From contig NC_067113.1 in the NCBI RefSeq assembly GCF_021347895.1, positions 7,359,489-7,423,488 on the forward strand: a DNA stretch of 64,000 nt, read 5' to 3'. The notes beneath the pieces were generated by a model. That model searched no databases and was not told the origin of the DNA. It worked only from the letters and a program-made list of their open reading frames with translations. The stretch comes from Acanthochromis polyacanthus. Lineage: Eukaryota; Chordata; Actinopteri; Pomacentridae. Position numbers and translations under genes: made by a program. Numbering within the stretch: position 1 is the stretch's first letter; each line of letters opens with the position of its first letter. Below, one piece after another: positions 11,114-22,863 of this stretch.

Positions 11114-12029
11114 AAACTAAATATTTCTTAAAGTAGTACTTAAGGCAAAGCTAAATAACACTTGATAAACACTCCATATTCCATAATGAGGATTAACAGT
11201 CTCTACATAGCACTTTGGTAAACACAGCTTTTATGGCAGAAAGTCTATCAAGAGCCTTCAAGTAGTTTTGGTTTATCATTATAAATGACAAAAAAAATAT
11301 GAAAAGTTCAGCTAGTCCCATCCTGACATAAGCAAAGGATGACCTGAGCTCCTGCAGAGCTTGCTTATAGATAGCTGGAAGTTACAACTGAGGCAATATA
11401 ACATCATCACTTATGATGCAGTCCATATGACATACTGTGATAAACCTAGGATTTTCTGACCGCTGATTACAATTTGAAGGGGTGATGCACTTTCTTTGAA
11501 CACCAGGGTAGATGCTGTGGTGCTCAGATATATTAACCTATGTAAGTTTCCACATATGCTGAGGGCAGACAGGGCATCTGATACAGCACTCTGTCACTCT
11601 GCTTCAACCCTCACAGAGCCTGGAGCTGTGTTTTAGCTCATCATCCTGCTGAAAAGCTAATGATGACTCCACTGAGTTCATAGCAGATGTGATGGTGTGT
11701 CTCTTCAGGATGTTGAATTTACCGTACTGACTACTTGATTTCTGAATGAATCTCCAACAATGTCATCAGCAAAGGTTATTGCTCAAAGCAATTCTCTGCA
11801 TGTTCTTGGCCTTCATAAGTAGCATGTTTTCTTTACAGCCATTCCTCCACGAAGGTTTGATTCACACAGACTCCTCCCATTAGTTCATGTTGAGATGCAT
11901 CTGCTACCTGAACTCTGGGAATCATTGATGTGGACTTTGGTCGTAGACCAGTAACAAATTTCTCCTCTGCAGTTGAGGGAACTTTTGGAACTTTTCCACT
12001 CCCTCTACTTTCATATTACATAGTACAAC
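11114..12029. other. Non-coding DNA, no feature recognised
   Basis: Nothing gene-like or repetitive was recognised here. Confidence 0.4.
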
Positions 12030-12493
12030 AGCGGCTGTACAGTGATCAGTGGTTAGTGCTTTCTCCTTGCAACTAAAAGATCCCTGGTTCGTGTCCCGGC
12101 CTTCCCAGGATCTTTCTGCATAGAATGTACATGTTCTCCATGTGCATGTATGGGTTTTCTCCAGGTTCTCCAGCTTCCTCCCACAGTCCAAAAACATGCT
12201 GATGTTAATTGGTGACTCTAAATTGTCCGCAGGTGTGAATGTGAGTGTGACTGTTTGTCTCTATATGTAGCCCTGCGACAGACTGGTGACCTGTCCAGGG
12301 TGTCCTCTGCCTTCACACTAAATCAGCTGAGATAGACTCCAGCCCCCATGACTCCATAATGCTCTTAATGTTTTAAGTAAAGCACATTGTATTGTCTTGG
12401 ACATGAAGGGTGCTGTACAAATAAACTTGCCTTGCCTTGCCTTGACCCTAATGAGGATTAAGTGGTGTATGGGTAATGGATGGATGGGTAGTA
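12030..12493 (+). mobile_element. Full-length tRNA-derived SINE with nested insertion
   Basis: The head carries tRNA-like internal promoter boxes: an A-box-like segment around 12044-12058 (TCAGTGGTTAGTGC) and a B-box-like GGTTCGTGTCCC at about 12087. The body matches the other SINE copies, and the tail is ATGGATGGATGG. An 81-bp insertion lies at 12362-12442. Confidence 0.85.
12362..12442 (+). mobile_element. Short LINE tail nested in the SINE
   Basis: The sequence GTGCTGTACAAATAAACTTG followed by CCTTG repeats is a known type of fish LINE 3' end. The flanks repeat the target: TGACTCCATAATG on the left and TGACCCTAATG on the right, a target-site duplication with two small indels. This is an extreme 5' truncation of about 80 bp. 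Confidence 0.65.
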
Positions 12494-13633
12494 TGACAGA
12501 AAAAAGATTCAGTATGTCCCAATACATACTATGTCAAATGCTATCAGAAAATACCAGGATGTCCAACTACATCCAGTCACATTTAGCAGTGTGTAAATCA
12601 GCATGTTTTTTGGCCATTTTGACCCACAATCATCTGCAGTGGAGAATATATCACATACGTCATAGCATCTCACATGACTGTAAACAAGCTTGAACTGCTG
12701 TGAGACAGAAAACAGTTTTTCACACTACAGCATGTGACAGATATATGAGCAAGATGGTCAAAGCATAATGTGCAATATCACGGTTTTTGATTGTTGTTGT
12801 TTTTGCAATTGAACTTTCAAGGTTCTTGAAATTTTCTGGACTGACTGACCTTCGTGCCCTTAAATGATGACGGACTACTGTTGTTTTTTGCTTAGTTGAG
12901 CTGCTGTTGCAACAATAACAGATTGCTACAGTTGCTGAATTGGGTTGTTTGTCTTGACACAACGCAAATAATCAAATACATCCAGATTCACATCAAATCA
13001 TCTAACTTGATCTGATTTGTGAACGAATAAAGATACTATGTAAATACTGATTTGTACTGAAGATGCAATGTAGTTATTTCAACACAGCAGATTACCACTA
13101 ATTGTTTCTATCTCATAATCAATATATTATTAAAATTTGTTTATGCTACATGCATTAACCAGCTTGCATTAAATAGGTGCACACAGTGAATAATAATTAC
13201 AGATGTCTGTTCCATGTTAGAGAAGCCTGCCTAGTTCTATAAAGTAATGCAGGTGGTGCATTCAGTGCTTGCGGGGAATTCTGAGACACTCACAGAACAG
13301 CGATGTACTGTATGAGACACGTATTGAGAAACACATAAAAGATAAATGAAACCTCAAGAGTGGATGTTTTGAAAAGGACAATCTGAACTGGCAGCTTTCA
13401 GCATAAAAAAAGGGCTGCTGCTTTTTTACCAACTGCCTCCAAAGTCTTAAATGTGGGATCTGGAGCTTCCCTCCAGCTGAACCTGAATGGAGAAACCCTC
13501 AAGCTCTTTCAAAGTCAATAACATCCATAGCTTGGCTTTCATGTGTATTACATCACGCTCTCACAAAGACGCAATGTAAATACAAGAACACGTAAAACCA
13601 GGGAATGTTCACAGCAATACACAGCACAGTATT
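12494..13633. other. AT-rich non-coding DNA, no feature recognised
   Basis: Nothing was recognised in this stretch ahead of the Tc1 element. Confidence 0.4.
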
Positions 13634-13854
13634 TACAGTGGGTATGGAAAGTATTCAGACCCCTTGAAATTTTTCACTCTCTGTGTCATTGCAGCCATTT
13701 GCCAAAATCAAAAAAGTTCATTTTATTTCTCATTAATGTACACTCAGCACCCTATCTTGACAGAGAAAAAAAATAGAAATGTAGAAATTTTTGCAAATTT
13801 ATTAAAAAAGAAAAACTGAAATATCACATGGTCAGAAGTATTCAGACCCTGTGC

Positions 13855-14288
13855 TCAGTACTGAGTAGAAGCACCCTTTTCAGCTAGTACAGCCATGAGT
13901 CTTCTTGGGAAAGACGCAACAAGCTTTTCACACCTGGATTTGGGGATCCTCTGCCATTCTTCCTTGCAGATCCTCCCCAGTTCTGTCAGGTTGGATGGTG
14001 AACGTTGGTGGACAGCCATTTTGAGGTCTCTCCAGAGATGCTCAATTGGGTTTAGGTCAGGGCTCTGGCTGGGCCAGTCAAGAACGCTCACAGAGTTGTT
14101 CTGAAGCCACTCCTTTGTTATTTTAGCTGTGTGCTTAGGGTCATTGTCCTGTTGAAAGGTGAACCTTCGGCCCAGTCTGAGGTCCTGAGCACTCTGGAAG
14201 AGGTTTTCCTCCAGGATATCTCTGTACTTGGCCGCATTCATCCTTCTTTCAATTGCAACCAGTCGTCCTGTCCCTGCAGCTGAACCCC

Positions 14289-14319
<31 letters not shown>

Positions 14320-14930
14320 ACACACACACACAACATGATGCTCCCACCACCATGTTTCACTGTAGGGATTGTATTGGGCAGGTGATGAGCAGTGCCTGGT
14401 TTTCTCCACACATACTGCTTAGAATTAACACCAAAAAGTTCAATCTTGGTCTCATCAGACCAGAGAATCTTATTTCTCATAGTCTGGGAGTCCTTCATGT
14501 GTTTTTTGGCAAACTCTATGGGGGCTTTCATGCGTCTTGCACTGAGGAGAGGCTTCCGTCGGGCCACTCTGCCATAAAGCCCTGACTGGTGGAGGGCTGC
14601 AGTGATAGTTGACTTTGTGGAACTTTCTCCTATCTCCAGACTGCATCTCTGGAGCTCAGCCACAGTGATCTTTGGGTTCTTCTTTACCTCTCTCACCAAG
14701 GCTCTTCTCCCACCATTGCTCAGTTTGGCTGGACAGCCAGGTCCAGGAAGAGTTGTGGTCATCCCAAACTTCTTCCATTTGAGGATTATGGAGGCCACTG
14801 TGCTCTGAGGAACCTTGAGTGCTGCAGAAATTCTTTTGTAACCTTGGTCAGATCTGTGTCTTGCCACAATTCTGTCTCTGAGCTCCTTGGGCAGTTCCTT
14901 GGACCTCATGATTCTCATTTGCTCTGACAT
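13855..14930 (-). pseudogene. Tc1-like transposase, frameshifted by a microsatellite
   Basis: The frame starts at ATG 14930 (MSEQMRIMRSKELP) and its N-terminal part covers the paired HTH DNA-binding region, roughly residues 1-120 (GYKRISAALKVPQSTVASII). The first catalytic aspartate is in ILWSDETKIELFG. The second is in FQQDNDPKHT and the glutamate in NPIEHLWRDL, so the DDE triad survives. The C-terminus ends at 13855 (KGASTQY). Between the first and second catalytic residues, where the family has the GGGSIMLWGCF segment, a C-run (14285-14305) followed by (AC)n (about 14306-14332) has expanded. It changes the frame and deletes the tryptophan-containing motif. Total length is 1076 bp, not a multiple of three. 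Family full length is about 340 residues, so the protein is otherwise nearly complete. Confidence 0.93.
14285..14332. repeat. Compound C-run / (AC)n microsatellite inside transposase
   Basis: About 21 C residues are followed directly by about 13 AC units. It lies inside the transposase reading frame and causes the frameshift. Confidence 0.95.
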
Positions 14931-15305
14931 GCACTGTGAGCTGTAAGGTCTTATATAGACAGGTGTGTGCCTTTCCTAATCAAGTCCAATCAGTTTAATT
15001 AAACACAGCTTGACTCCAATAAAGAAGCAGAACCATCTCGAGGAGGATCAGAAGAAATGGACAGCATGTGAGTTAAATATGAATGTCGCTGCAAAGGGTC
15101 TGAATACTTCTGACCATGTGATATTTCAGTTTTTCTTTTTTAATAAATTTGCAAAAATTTCTACATTTCTGGTTTTTCTGTCAAGATGGGGTGCTGAGTG
15201 TACATTAATGAGAAATAAAATGAACTTTTTTGATTTTGCCAAATGGCTGCAATGACACAGAGTGAAAAATTTCAAGGGGTCTGAATACTTTCTGTACCCA
15301 CTGTA

Positions 15306-16932
15306 TAATATGAATATGAACAATGTTAAATAAGTGAAAATCATTTGTGGGAATGCTTCATATGACTTATGCATCATTATAACTGTGTTTAGTTACAGTG
15401 TACAAGCACCTCATTTGGCCTTATGCCATCTGGGCATTAATTACCCTCAATCTGCTCATTACAAGTACACATGTATAAATATCTTTGGCTGGTGGTAAAC
15501 ATCCACTTTTGCCTAAGCAATATGATATATCTGGATGAATTACCTCCTAATGGGCAATTGCACACCTCAGGATTCACATTCAGTGCAAGAGCAGGAAGGC
15601 TTCTGTGAAGGCTACTGCTAATTGTCTTAGCATGCTGGATAATGTGTACCATGGGGCTCTGAGATTCATTATCAAATGTCATCCCCTTACTCACCACTGT
15701 GTGCTTTGTTCTAAAGTTAACTGGACATTTTTCAGTGCTCGACGTCTCAGGCATTGGTATTAACAGAACCATTCTGGGTATTGTTCCTTCCTGTTTGTAT
15801 TGTCTTTTAACACGGATTCATGGAAGTCACAATCTCCTATCTGTGGATACTCTGCAATTTGTCGTCCTCAAACTACCATCTGAACTGGGCAAGAAAGCGT
15901 TGAAGTTTTCAGCAGTAATGCTCGGAATAAAATCTCAATTTCAACTTCAACTTCAACTTCAAGCCTTTGGTTACAGTGAATGAGGTGAAAGCTCTGGTGA
16001 GATCATTCCAGTCTATCTTGTCTGTGTGCAAGTGTTATATGTGAGCAAGTTTTAATGTTGTTAAACCCTTAATTGCGCTTAGGCGTACGTTTGTCTGTTT
16101 CATTCCATCTGTGCGCAATATTACTCAAAAGCTGTTTGTGTCCTGTCACAATCCTGCTGATGATTTAGCTGACTAACACTGCAAATATTATTTACCACGG
16201 TTGTAATCGTTGCCTATTCTCACTGTCCTGTGGAGACCTTCTAGGACATAACTATTTTAAAAACTTCAACACTATCATCAAATATATTCCAATGTTGTAC
16301 AGAAATCTGGTAAAACAGATTATTTTTTTAATATTAGCCATTTCCAGCCTGGAGGTCACTGCACCAGGACCAAGTACCTTACCTGTTAATAAAACACAAC
16401 CCAGCACCATTATTAGAGTGTTGCAGAATGTGGCACATTCACCGCACAGACGTCCTTGCACTGCTATGATTGAAATGGATGAAGCATTTGTTGGGCTTTA
16501 TTTCCACTGAGTCAAAGCATTTTTTTTTATTATTCTTTTTTTTTTTTAGATTAAGTTCAAGTGTTGTATGACTCTTTGACAGACTGTTATTTATGATTTA
16601 ACTTTCATATTTGATTGTGCAGTTAGTTGTAAAAATGTGAATTTTTGTAGAAAATTTGTAAATTTCACTCTGGTTTGGTGATGGGAAGAAGAGATTTGTT
16701 TCAAAATTCTATCCATGGAGTCCAAGGTTGATTACTTTGGCCTCAAAGTTTAGGGATGTATTTTCAGGTGTAACTATTAAAAAACACTCTCGGGATTTGA
16801 AGGTAAAGCCTTGAACTTGAATTAAGTAGACGAAAAGTTTGCCATGTTAGACAAGCAGAGTGATTTTAAATTGAAATATGTCCTTGCAGCTGCAATAATT
16901 CAATGACAGGGAACTGCTTTTAAATATATATA
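15306..16932. other. Non-coding DNA, no feature recognised
   Basis: A short TTCAAC repeat lies at 15940-15964 and T-rich runs at about 16520-16550. No exon or known repeat family was recognised. Confidence 0.4.
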
Positions 16933-16934
16933 TA

Positions 16935-17465
16935 CCGGGCTTTGCAAAAGTTCTGTTACACACGGTTTCATGATCTTTAGAGACGTTTACATGTTGGAGT
17001 GAAAAATTCCATTAAATAAACTGAAAGTTCTACCTTATAGGCAGGTGTCCTTAATACAATTATTTTTCTCCGGTGAAGTTGTATCAAGATGGAAGTCAAA
17101 AGAGTTGAGATATCTGCTCTCCTTTGTGCTGAACATCAGCCGGATGACCGTCCACAGAGTCGCGGAGAGGCTAAAGAATGGTGAAGATCTTTCAGGTCTT
17201 CACCATTCTTGAAAGATCATCTGAAAGATCTTCACCATTCTTGAGCCTCTCCGCGACTCTGTGGACGGTCATCCGGCTGATGTTCAGCATGAAGGAGAGC
17301 AGATATCTCAACTCTTTTGACTTCCATTTTGATACAACTTCACCAGAGAAAAAAATTGTATTACAGAGGTAGACCTTTCAGTTTATTTAATGGAAATTTT
17401 CACTCCGACATGTAAACGTCTCTAAAAATCATGAAACCGTGTAACAGAACTTTTGCAAAGCCTGG
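16935..17465. mobile_element. Mariner-derived foldback element
   Basis: The element is a 531-bp inverted repeat flanked by TA. The left end CCGGGCTTTGCAAAAGTTCT and the right end CTTTTGCAAAGCCTGG are inverted, and similarity continues inward for about 260 bp on each side. A start-like ATG (17091) and an HTH-like peptide (NISRMTVHRVAERLKNGEDL, about 17135-17195) lie in the left arm, with the same sequence inverted in the right arm. This is the N-terminal DNA-binding part of a mariner-type transposase. So the element is two copies of a mariner 5' end joined head to head, with the catalytic domain lost. Confidence 0.85.

Positions 17466-17492
<27 letters not shown>
17466..17492. repeat. (TA)n tract between two mariner elements
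   Basis: A short TA dinucleotide run separates the foldback from the next MITE. It is probably expanded from TA target-site duplications. Confidence 0.85.
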
Positions 17493-18141
<649 letters not shown>

Positions 18142-19711
18142 GTACAGGTGCGAGTGGTTTATCTTTCACTACAAATGCTAGTAATATGAGGTGCCAGAAT
18201 AGAATGCTTCGTTCATATTCTATCTCTCTACAAAGTTTCCTGTTAAAGGTCCACATAGTGTTAATGTCCCACACCCAGAGCTGTGGGCAGTAGTGCTTTA
18301 TTTGTATCGTGGAGACGAGCAGTAGAAAAGTGTTTTTTTTTTACATACCAGTAATCTCAGCCCAATTCAAGAAGTACAGATGAGCTACCACTGTGCAAAA
18401 ATAACTCTGTAATGTGTGTGAGGACTGAGAGTTAGCCCACCGGTGAAAGATGAACGAGGGTGAAAATGGGGCACAACTCTACACGTTCCTTTGCCTTTGG
18501 GGTGGCAGCTGAACTTTCTACAAAGAACCATTCAGTGCTGCTGTGAGTTCACCTGGATCCTGGTGGCCACGCCGCTGCTCTGGCTGGGCTGTGATGCTGT
18601 TGTCGGTCGCAGCAGGAAGCTCTTGACTCAGAGGATATCAAAGTGAGCTGCAGACTCTGGAGGGCAGAGGCATTGTGGAGCTTCAGAGAGAACCTGGAGG
18701 AGCTAGCACAGGCCACGGCTCCCTTCCTTTGTGAAACACAAGTCGGAACATTAAGATGTCACTGCTGACTGACCAATACCACCGTGGGGACACAGATAGG
18801 AGCAGTTGCGGATGTGAAATCTGAGAAGATTTTGAGTCAATAGGAAGACATTTTCTGGTGCAATGACTATGGAAGCAGCATGGACGACAGTGTGTCTGGA
18901 GTATGACTCGAATTCTATCACAACTAGGGACATTAAATACATTAAGAAAAATTATACTGTGAGTCATATTACAAAAGGCTAAACTCATTTCCCCGCTCTC
19001 CTCTCCCCCTGTATCTTTCATGTTCTTTTCTTTGTTTCATTTCCAGATCCAGTAAGGCGGTGAGCGCTGAGAGCCGGCGTTCTAGTTTCACTGTGACCCT
19101 TTCCTTCTCTCCCACAAGAATTCTCTGTTGTTGTTGTTGCACTTTTTGAATACAGTGGCGCCCGTCATTTAATGGCAGGTTCATTTATCACAGTCAGCAG
19201 TTCCAGCCCACTCGAGCTACTGGGTTTCAAGTGACTTTTACATTTTAAAAGCCTCTGAGTCGAGGCTTTTGCTGCTCACAGAGCGTTCGGTACAGCTGAT
19301 AGAGTGAGAGCAGAGGCCGGTCATGTGATGTCCAGTGTCTCAAACAGGACACGAGGGGATGTGACATGTTTTATTTACTGAGCGTGTCTTATTATTTCAC
19401 TGGCATTGACAAGCATGCCTTATTTGTCCTGGAACTGATTAATACGTGCTTCGAGGCTAATAAAGACATTGTATTGCTACCCTTTTTAGATGGTTCATCA
19501 AGTCCCGCTCCCCAGCTGACTGTGACATGCATCTCTGTCAGCAGACTTGAGGTGTAATGTACCCTTGCCTGTTACAGTAATTTACAGCTCACTGCTCCGT
19601 GAATCACAGCCTCCCAGGAGAAAGGTGGTACAAGTGTCTGCTAACACACCAACAAGCAGTGATTAGGCCTGATGTAGGAAACAGTTTTGGATAGTAAGAT
19701 ACATGGTGGTA
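18142..19711. other. Non-coding DNA, moderately GC-rich at 18400-18760
   Basis: No repeat family was recognised. The GC-richer part (about 18530-18720) has no convincing exon boundaries. Confidence 0.4.
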
Positions 19712-19712
19712 C

Positions 19713-19834
19713 TGGATGGATGGATGGATGGATGGATGGATGGATGGATGGATGGATGGATGGATGGATGGATGGATGGATGGATGAATGAATGGATGGA
19801 TTCATGGACGGATTCATGGATGGATGGATGGATG
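19713..19834. repeat. (GGAT)n microsatellite
   Basis: Tandem TGGA units with a few ATGAATGA and TTCATGGA variants. The unit equals the tail of the local SINE family, so a degraded SINE tail may have seeded it. Confidence 0.95.
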
Positions 19835-20559
19835 GAAAGGTTTTGTCTGTTAAAGAATAACAGCAGGAAGTGTTGTACTGCCTCTGTCCACACCCTGAAT
19901 CACTGACAGTAATTATTTTTCCATTGTAGGAAGTCAGGGCTGGTGTGAAACTACACCAGTATTTACAGAAATGGTCACATAATCAGCCCTAGACCAATTA
20001 AGGGTTTGTATATTATTCTATATAGTGAACGTTACATTTAAGGTGACGATGCTCAAGAGAAGACTGATACTCTGGTGTAATATGGTGTTTGTAGTCCTCT
20101 GTAAGTTTAGCCAATTACAGTCAAGATCGAGCTGTTTTTCAGAGCAGTTCAGAAGTACTTACACTGGAGTAGGTGGGTCTACATATAATTCAGGGACTTT
20201 TGAAGTCCTCGGGATATATCTTGCATATGTTTTTATTAATAGTAAAAAAAAATAAAATAAAATAATGCTTTTGTTTTCATTATGATCATGTCTTTACAAA
20301 TTCCATAATTATTTATTATGGAATCACTTAATAAAAAAATGACTGGATATCACTAAAATACCAACTAAATAACTGCCCCAATTTAATAACAACCACCTTC
20401 TATTTAGCTAAACAATAATAAAATGAGACTATTCAAAAATTGTTTAAATTGTGTTCCTGTTATTAAGTTGAGGTAATCATGACAGATATTTCTTTTTTGG
20501 CAATATATCAGATTATATTTGGAAAATAACAAATTGTATCTGTGTCTGAGAAATTGCTT

Positions 20560-20965
20560 TCAACTAAGTTACCCGTTACAATAACACTTATCAAGGAAGT
20601 GTGTTAATTCTAAATCACATGACCTGCTCCACATGATGTCATTTCCTCCTGAAGAAAAGACTGGCCAGACTCCAAGGCCTTCTTAATTATTTAATATAAA
20701 GCAGTGTGTGAGTCAAGTGTGAATTTATGGCATGTCAACAGGTTTACTAGAATATCTTTACAAATAACTTTAAATTTCAATTTTACTCAATTGTATATGT
20801 AAAATCTTAGAAGAATCTTTTTGTCATGTGGTGTTTTGTTATAGGCATTTTAGGGACTGAAAACAGCAAAAATGTCAACTATAATGTCTGTCAAATATGT
20901 TACATAAAGCCCCATAATTACATATTGACCCAGATACTCTTGCTTAAAGGCTGAGACTGCCCTCA
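20560..20965 (+). repeat. Dispersed repeat R3 (uninterrupted copy)
   Basis: It aligns throughout with 48543-48784 plus 49161-49330. Shared blocks include CACATGACCTGCTCCACATG, GAAGAAAAGACTG and CCCCATAATTACATATTGAC-like sequence. This copy lacks the mariner MITE found in the other, so it serves as the empty-site reference. The family is not identified. Confidence 0.75.
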
Positions 20966-21394
20966 GTAGGACTGTTTTCTAAATCAACTCTTTTTTAGTG
21001 CTTCTATTCAACATGTAGAGTGGGAGTGTTCACACAATCATATTGTTATTTATTATTATATATTTTTTTTTTACACGTAACAAGCATGGAGCTTTCAGTG
21101 TGATGTGAAAGGAAGCTAAGGTGATACTACCACCATGCATGCAAGTGTAGCTGACAGAAGCACTTCTGTACGACTGTAACTAGCAGCTAAATTGAAGCTA
21201 ACTATGTGTTTTTCACTGTCTATAGGCAGCAAAGAAGTAAGAAAAAAGGAATCAGATTTATGTAGAGGTAGCTTTAGTATAAGGAAGTTTTATTCATTGT
21301 TGAGAAAGTGTGAGTTTAGCTCACTACACAAGCAGCTTTCTCAACACTAGTTGACTGATAGATGTGATGTCTTAGTATATGGAAGCACCCTGGA
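20966..21394. other. Non-coding DNA, no feature recognised
   Basis: Nothing was recognised between repeat R3 and the telomere-motif MITE. Confidence 0.4.
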
Positions 21395-21788
21395 GGAGAC
21401 TGTCCTCATTGAAAAAACGACCACATAGGTCGTCTGTACACGCCCGTATTACGACCGAGTGTTACGTTTTGAAGTTAAGCGACCTCTAGTGGTTGAGTAA
21501 ATAGACACTCCGGTGTCTCAGCTGAAACGTCACCATGAACAAACTTTGACCTAACACTAACCCTAACCATAACCATAACCATAACCATAACCATAACCAT
21601 AACCCTAAACCCGTCTTGCGAAAGTGAGGGAAAAGCCGTTTCGCAAGGGAAAAGCCGTTTCGCGAATTAAATCCCGTAATGCCTTCCTGTCCCCCTTAGG
21701 GGCACTAACCTAAATACGCTCTCATGGGTCGTATTCAGGGGCATGTGACATAAGACCTGTGTGGTCGTATGAGTTTGAGGACTTGTTG
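21395..21788 (+). mobile_element. Telomere-motif MITE (copy 1)
   Basis: It aligns along its whole length, inverted, with 62898-63267. The ends carry an imperfect inverted repeat (ACGACCACATAGGT on the left and ACCTGTGTGGTCGT on the right). The centre (about 21552-21610) is a run of TAACCC/TAACCA units, including CTAACCCTAACCATAACC, next to CpG-bearing sequence such as AAAAGCCGTTTCGCAAGGG. It has no ORF of note. The superfamily is not identified. Confidence 0.75.
21552..21610. repeat. Interstitial telomere-like (CCCTAA/CCATAA)n repeat
   Basis: About ten hexamer units, mostly CATAAC variants flanked by true CCCTAA units, inside a mobile element. It is not a chromosome end. Confidence 0.85.
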
Positions 21789-22340
21789 CCCTGGAGTACT
21801 CTTTGACATCAGTACAGTAAAAGTGACTTTTGAGCCGTTAGTTTCGGAAGAGCAGAACACCAATTTCAAGGTCCTATTTCCAGGGCTTTCAGCCACATCA
21901 TACCATCTTCCTCAGCTGCTCCCTGATCCCAAAACAAATGTCTATCACTGTTTTGAATGGCATCAACCCGGTCTGAGTTAAATTTGAAAACTAAAACATG
22001 TTTAAAAGTGCAAAGCCTTATAGTTGAAATGCGTATTTTGAGGTGACAATATAAGTTTTTCTTAGCTCTTCAATATAAACTATGTACACGGCAAAAAGGA
22101 ACTTTCTTATCTAATAAATTAGAGGCCCGTACTTGAAGTCCAATAAACGAAACAAAATTTTTCTAAGCTTTAAATCTTGTTTGCAATAAAGATAGTGAGG
22201 AGTCAAAGAGGTGTTAAATTATGTATCTATCACATAATGCCAATATGTACACAACTATCTGATGGGTCCAAAATTCATTATGCTGTAAGAGCCAAAGCAC
22301 ATCACCATTAAAGTCATAAAGAATGTCAGGCGCAAGAAGA
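21789..22340. other. AT-rich non-coding DNA, no feature recognised
   Basis: Nothing was recognised ahead of the Tc1 transposase relic. Confidence 0.4.
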
Positions 22341-22610
22341 GCAAGAGTCCTGCAACAGATGGCCCCCACAAAGTCCTGAGCTCTACATCATTAAGTCAGT
22401 CTGGAATGATGTGAAGAGACAGAAAATACTGAGACAGGCAGAAACCACAGAAGAACTATAGGAAGTTCTCCAAGGTAATTGGAACAGCCTACCTGCCAAG
22501 TGCTTTGAAGACCTATGTGTAGGTGCACCAAAGAGAACTGGTGCTGTTTCATAGGCAAAGGGGGCTCAGATATTGAATTGCTTTTGGTTTACTGCATCTG
22601 GCAAGTCAAA
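22341..22610 (+). pseudogene. Tc1-like transposase C-terminal relic (second subfamily)
   Basis: One + strand frame from 22378 gives ELYIIKSVWNDVKRQKILR, then ETTEEL, a stop, then WNSLPAKCFEDLCVGAPKRT and a further stop. This is the region downstream of the catalytic glutamate in a fish Tc1 subfamily whose products end WNNLPAK...KGGHT. At least two in-frame stops and missing catalytic and DNA-binding parts make it a dead fragment. It differs from the Tc1 at 13636. Confidence 0.8.
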
Positions 22611-22738
22611 AAAGCAATGCAGTGATGTAACAGGCCGTGTAGGCTTTCCTGTTGTGGATACAAGTGAAGGAGAAGATTATTATTGTTCTCTCTGGGATCC
22701 ATCTTCTTTATTGCCCCAACCTCCAGGATTAGAGTTCC

Positions 22739-22807
22739 AAACAGAAACCAAACAAAAGACTGCTTGGCACAACTTAATGCAAACTGAGTTGTGCCAAGAA
22801 GTCTTTT
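22739..22807. repeat. Imperfect hairpin with adjacent direct repeat
   Basis: Arms 22754-22775 and 22786-22807 (AAAAGACTGCTTGGCACAAC and complement) match at 20 of 22 positions around a 10-base loop, with weaker pairing further out. Part of the arm plus loop (CTGCTTGGCACAACTTAATG) recurs as a diverged direct copy at about 22836-22870. Confidence 0.75.
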
Positions 22808-22863
22808 ACTTGTTTTTTGTTTGTAACTGTAAAACACTGCTTGATACAAATTAATGTAAACTG

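Larger units (their letters stand above)
13636..15303 (-). mobile_element. Tc1-like transposon, near full length (1668 bp)
   Basis: The ends are CAGTGGGTATGGAAAG and its near reverse complement, both followed by TA (13634-13635 and 15304-15305), the target duplication of the Tc1/mariner superfamily. The terminal inverted repeats are about 215 bp (13636-13850) and 208 bp (15096-15303) and are almost identical. Each carries the GTATTCAGACCC direct repeat at its outer and inner end, the IR/DR arrangement. High similarity between the repeats suggests a fairly recent insertion. The transposase on the minus strand is frameshifted, so this copy is non-autonomous but could be moved in trans. Confidence 0.95.

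Noticed and set aside
14253..14808. Plus-strand ORFs across the Tc1 element
   Set aside because: They are antisense shadows of the minus-strand transposase.
19713..19834. CRISPR-like or other spaced repeat array
   Set aside because: The repeats are contiguous TGGA tetranucleotides without spacers; no spaced array was seen anywhere in the window.
21552..21610. True telomere or subtelomere
   Set aside because: The hexamer run is short and impure, and is shared with a second copy inside the same mobile element, with ordinary intronic sequence on both sides.
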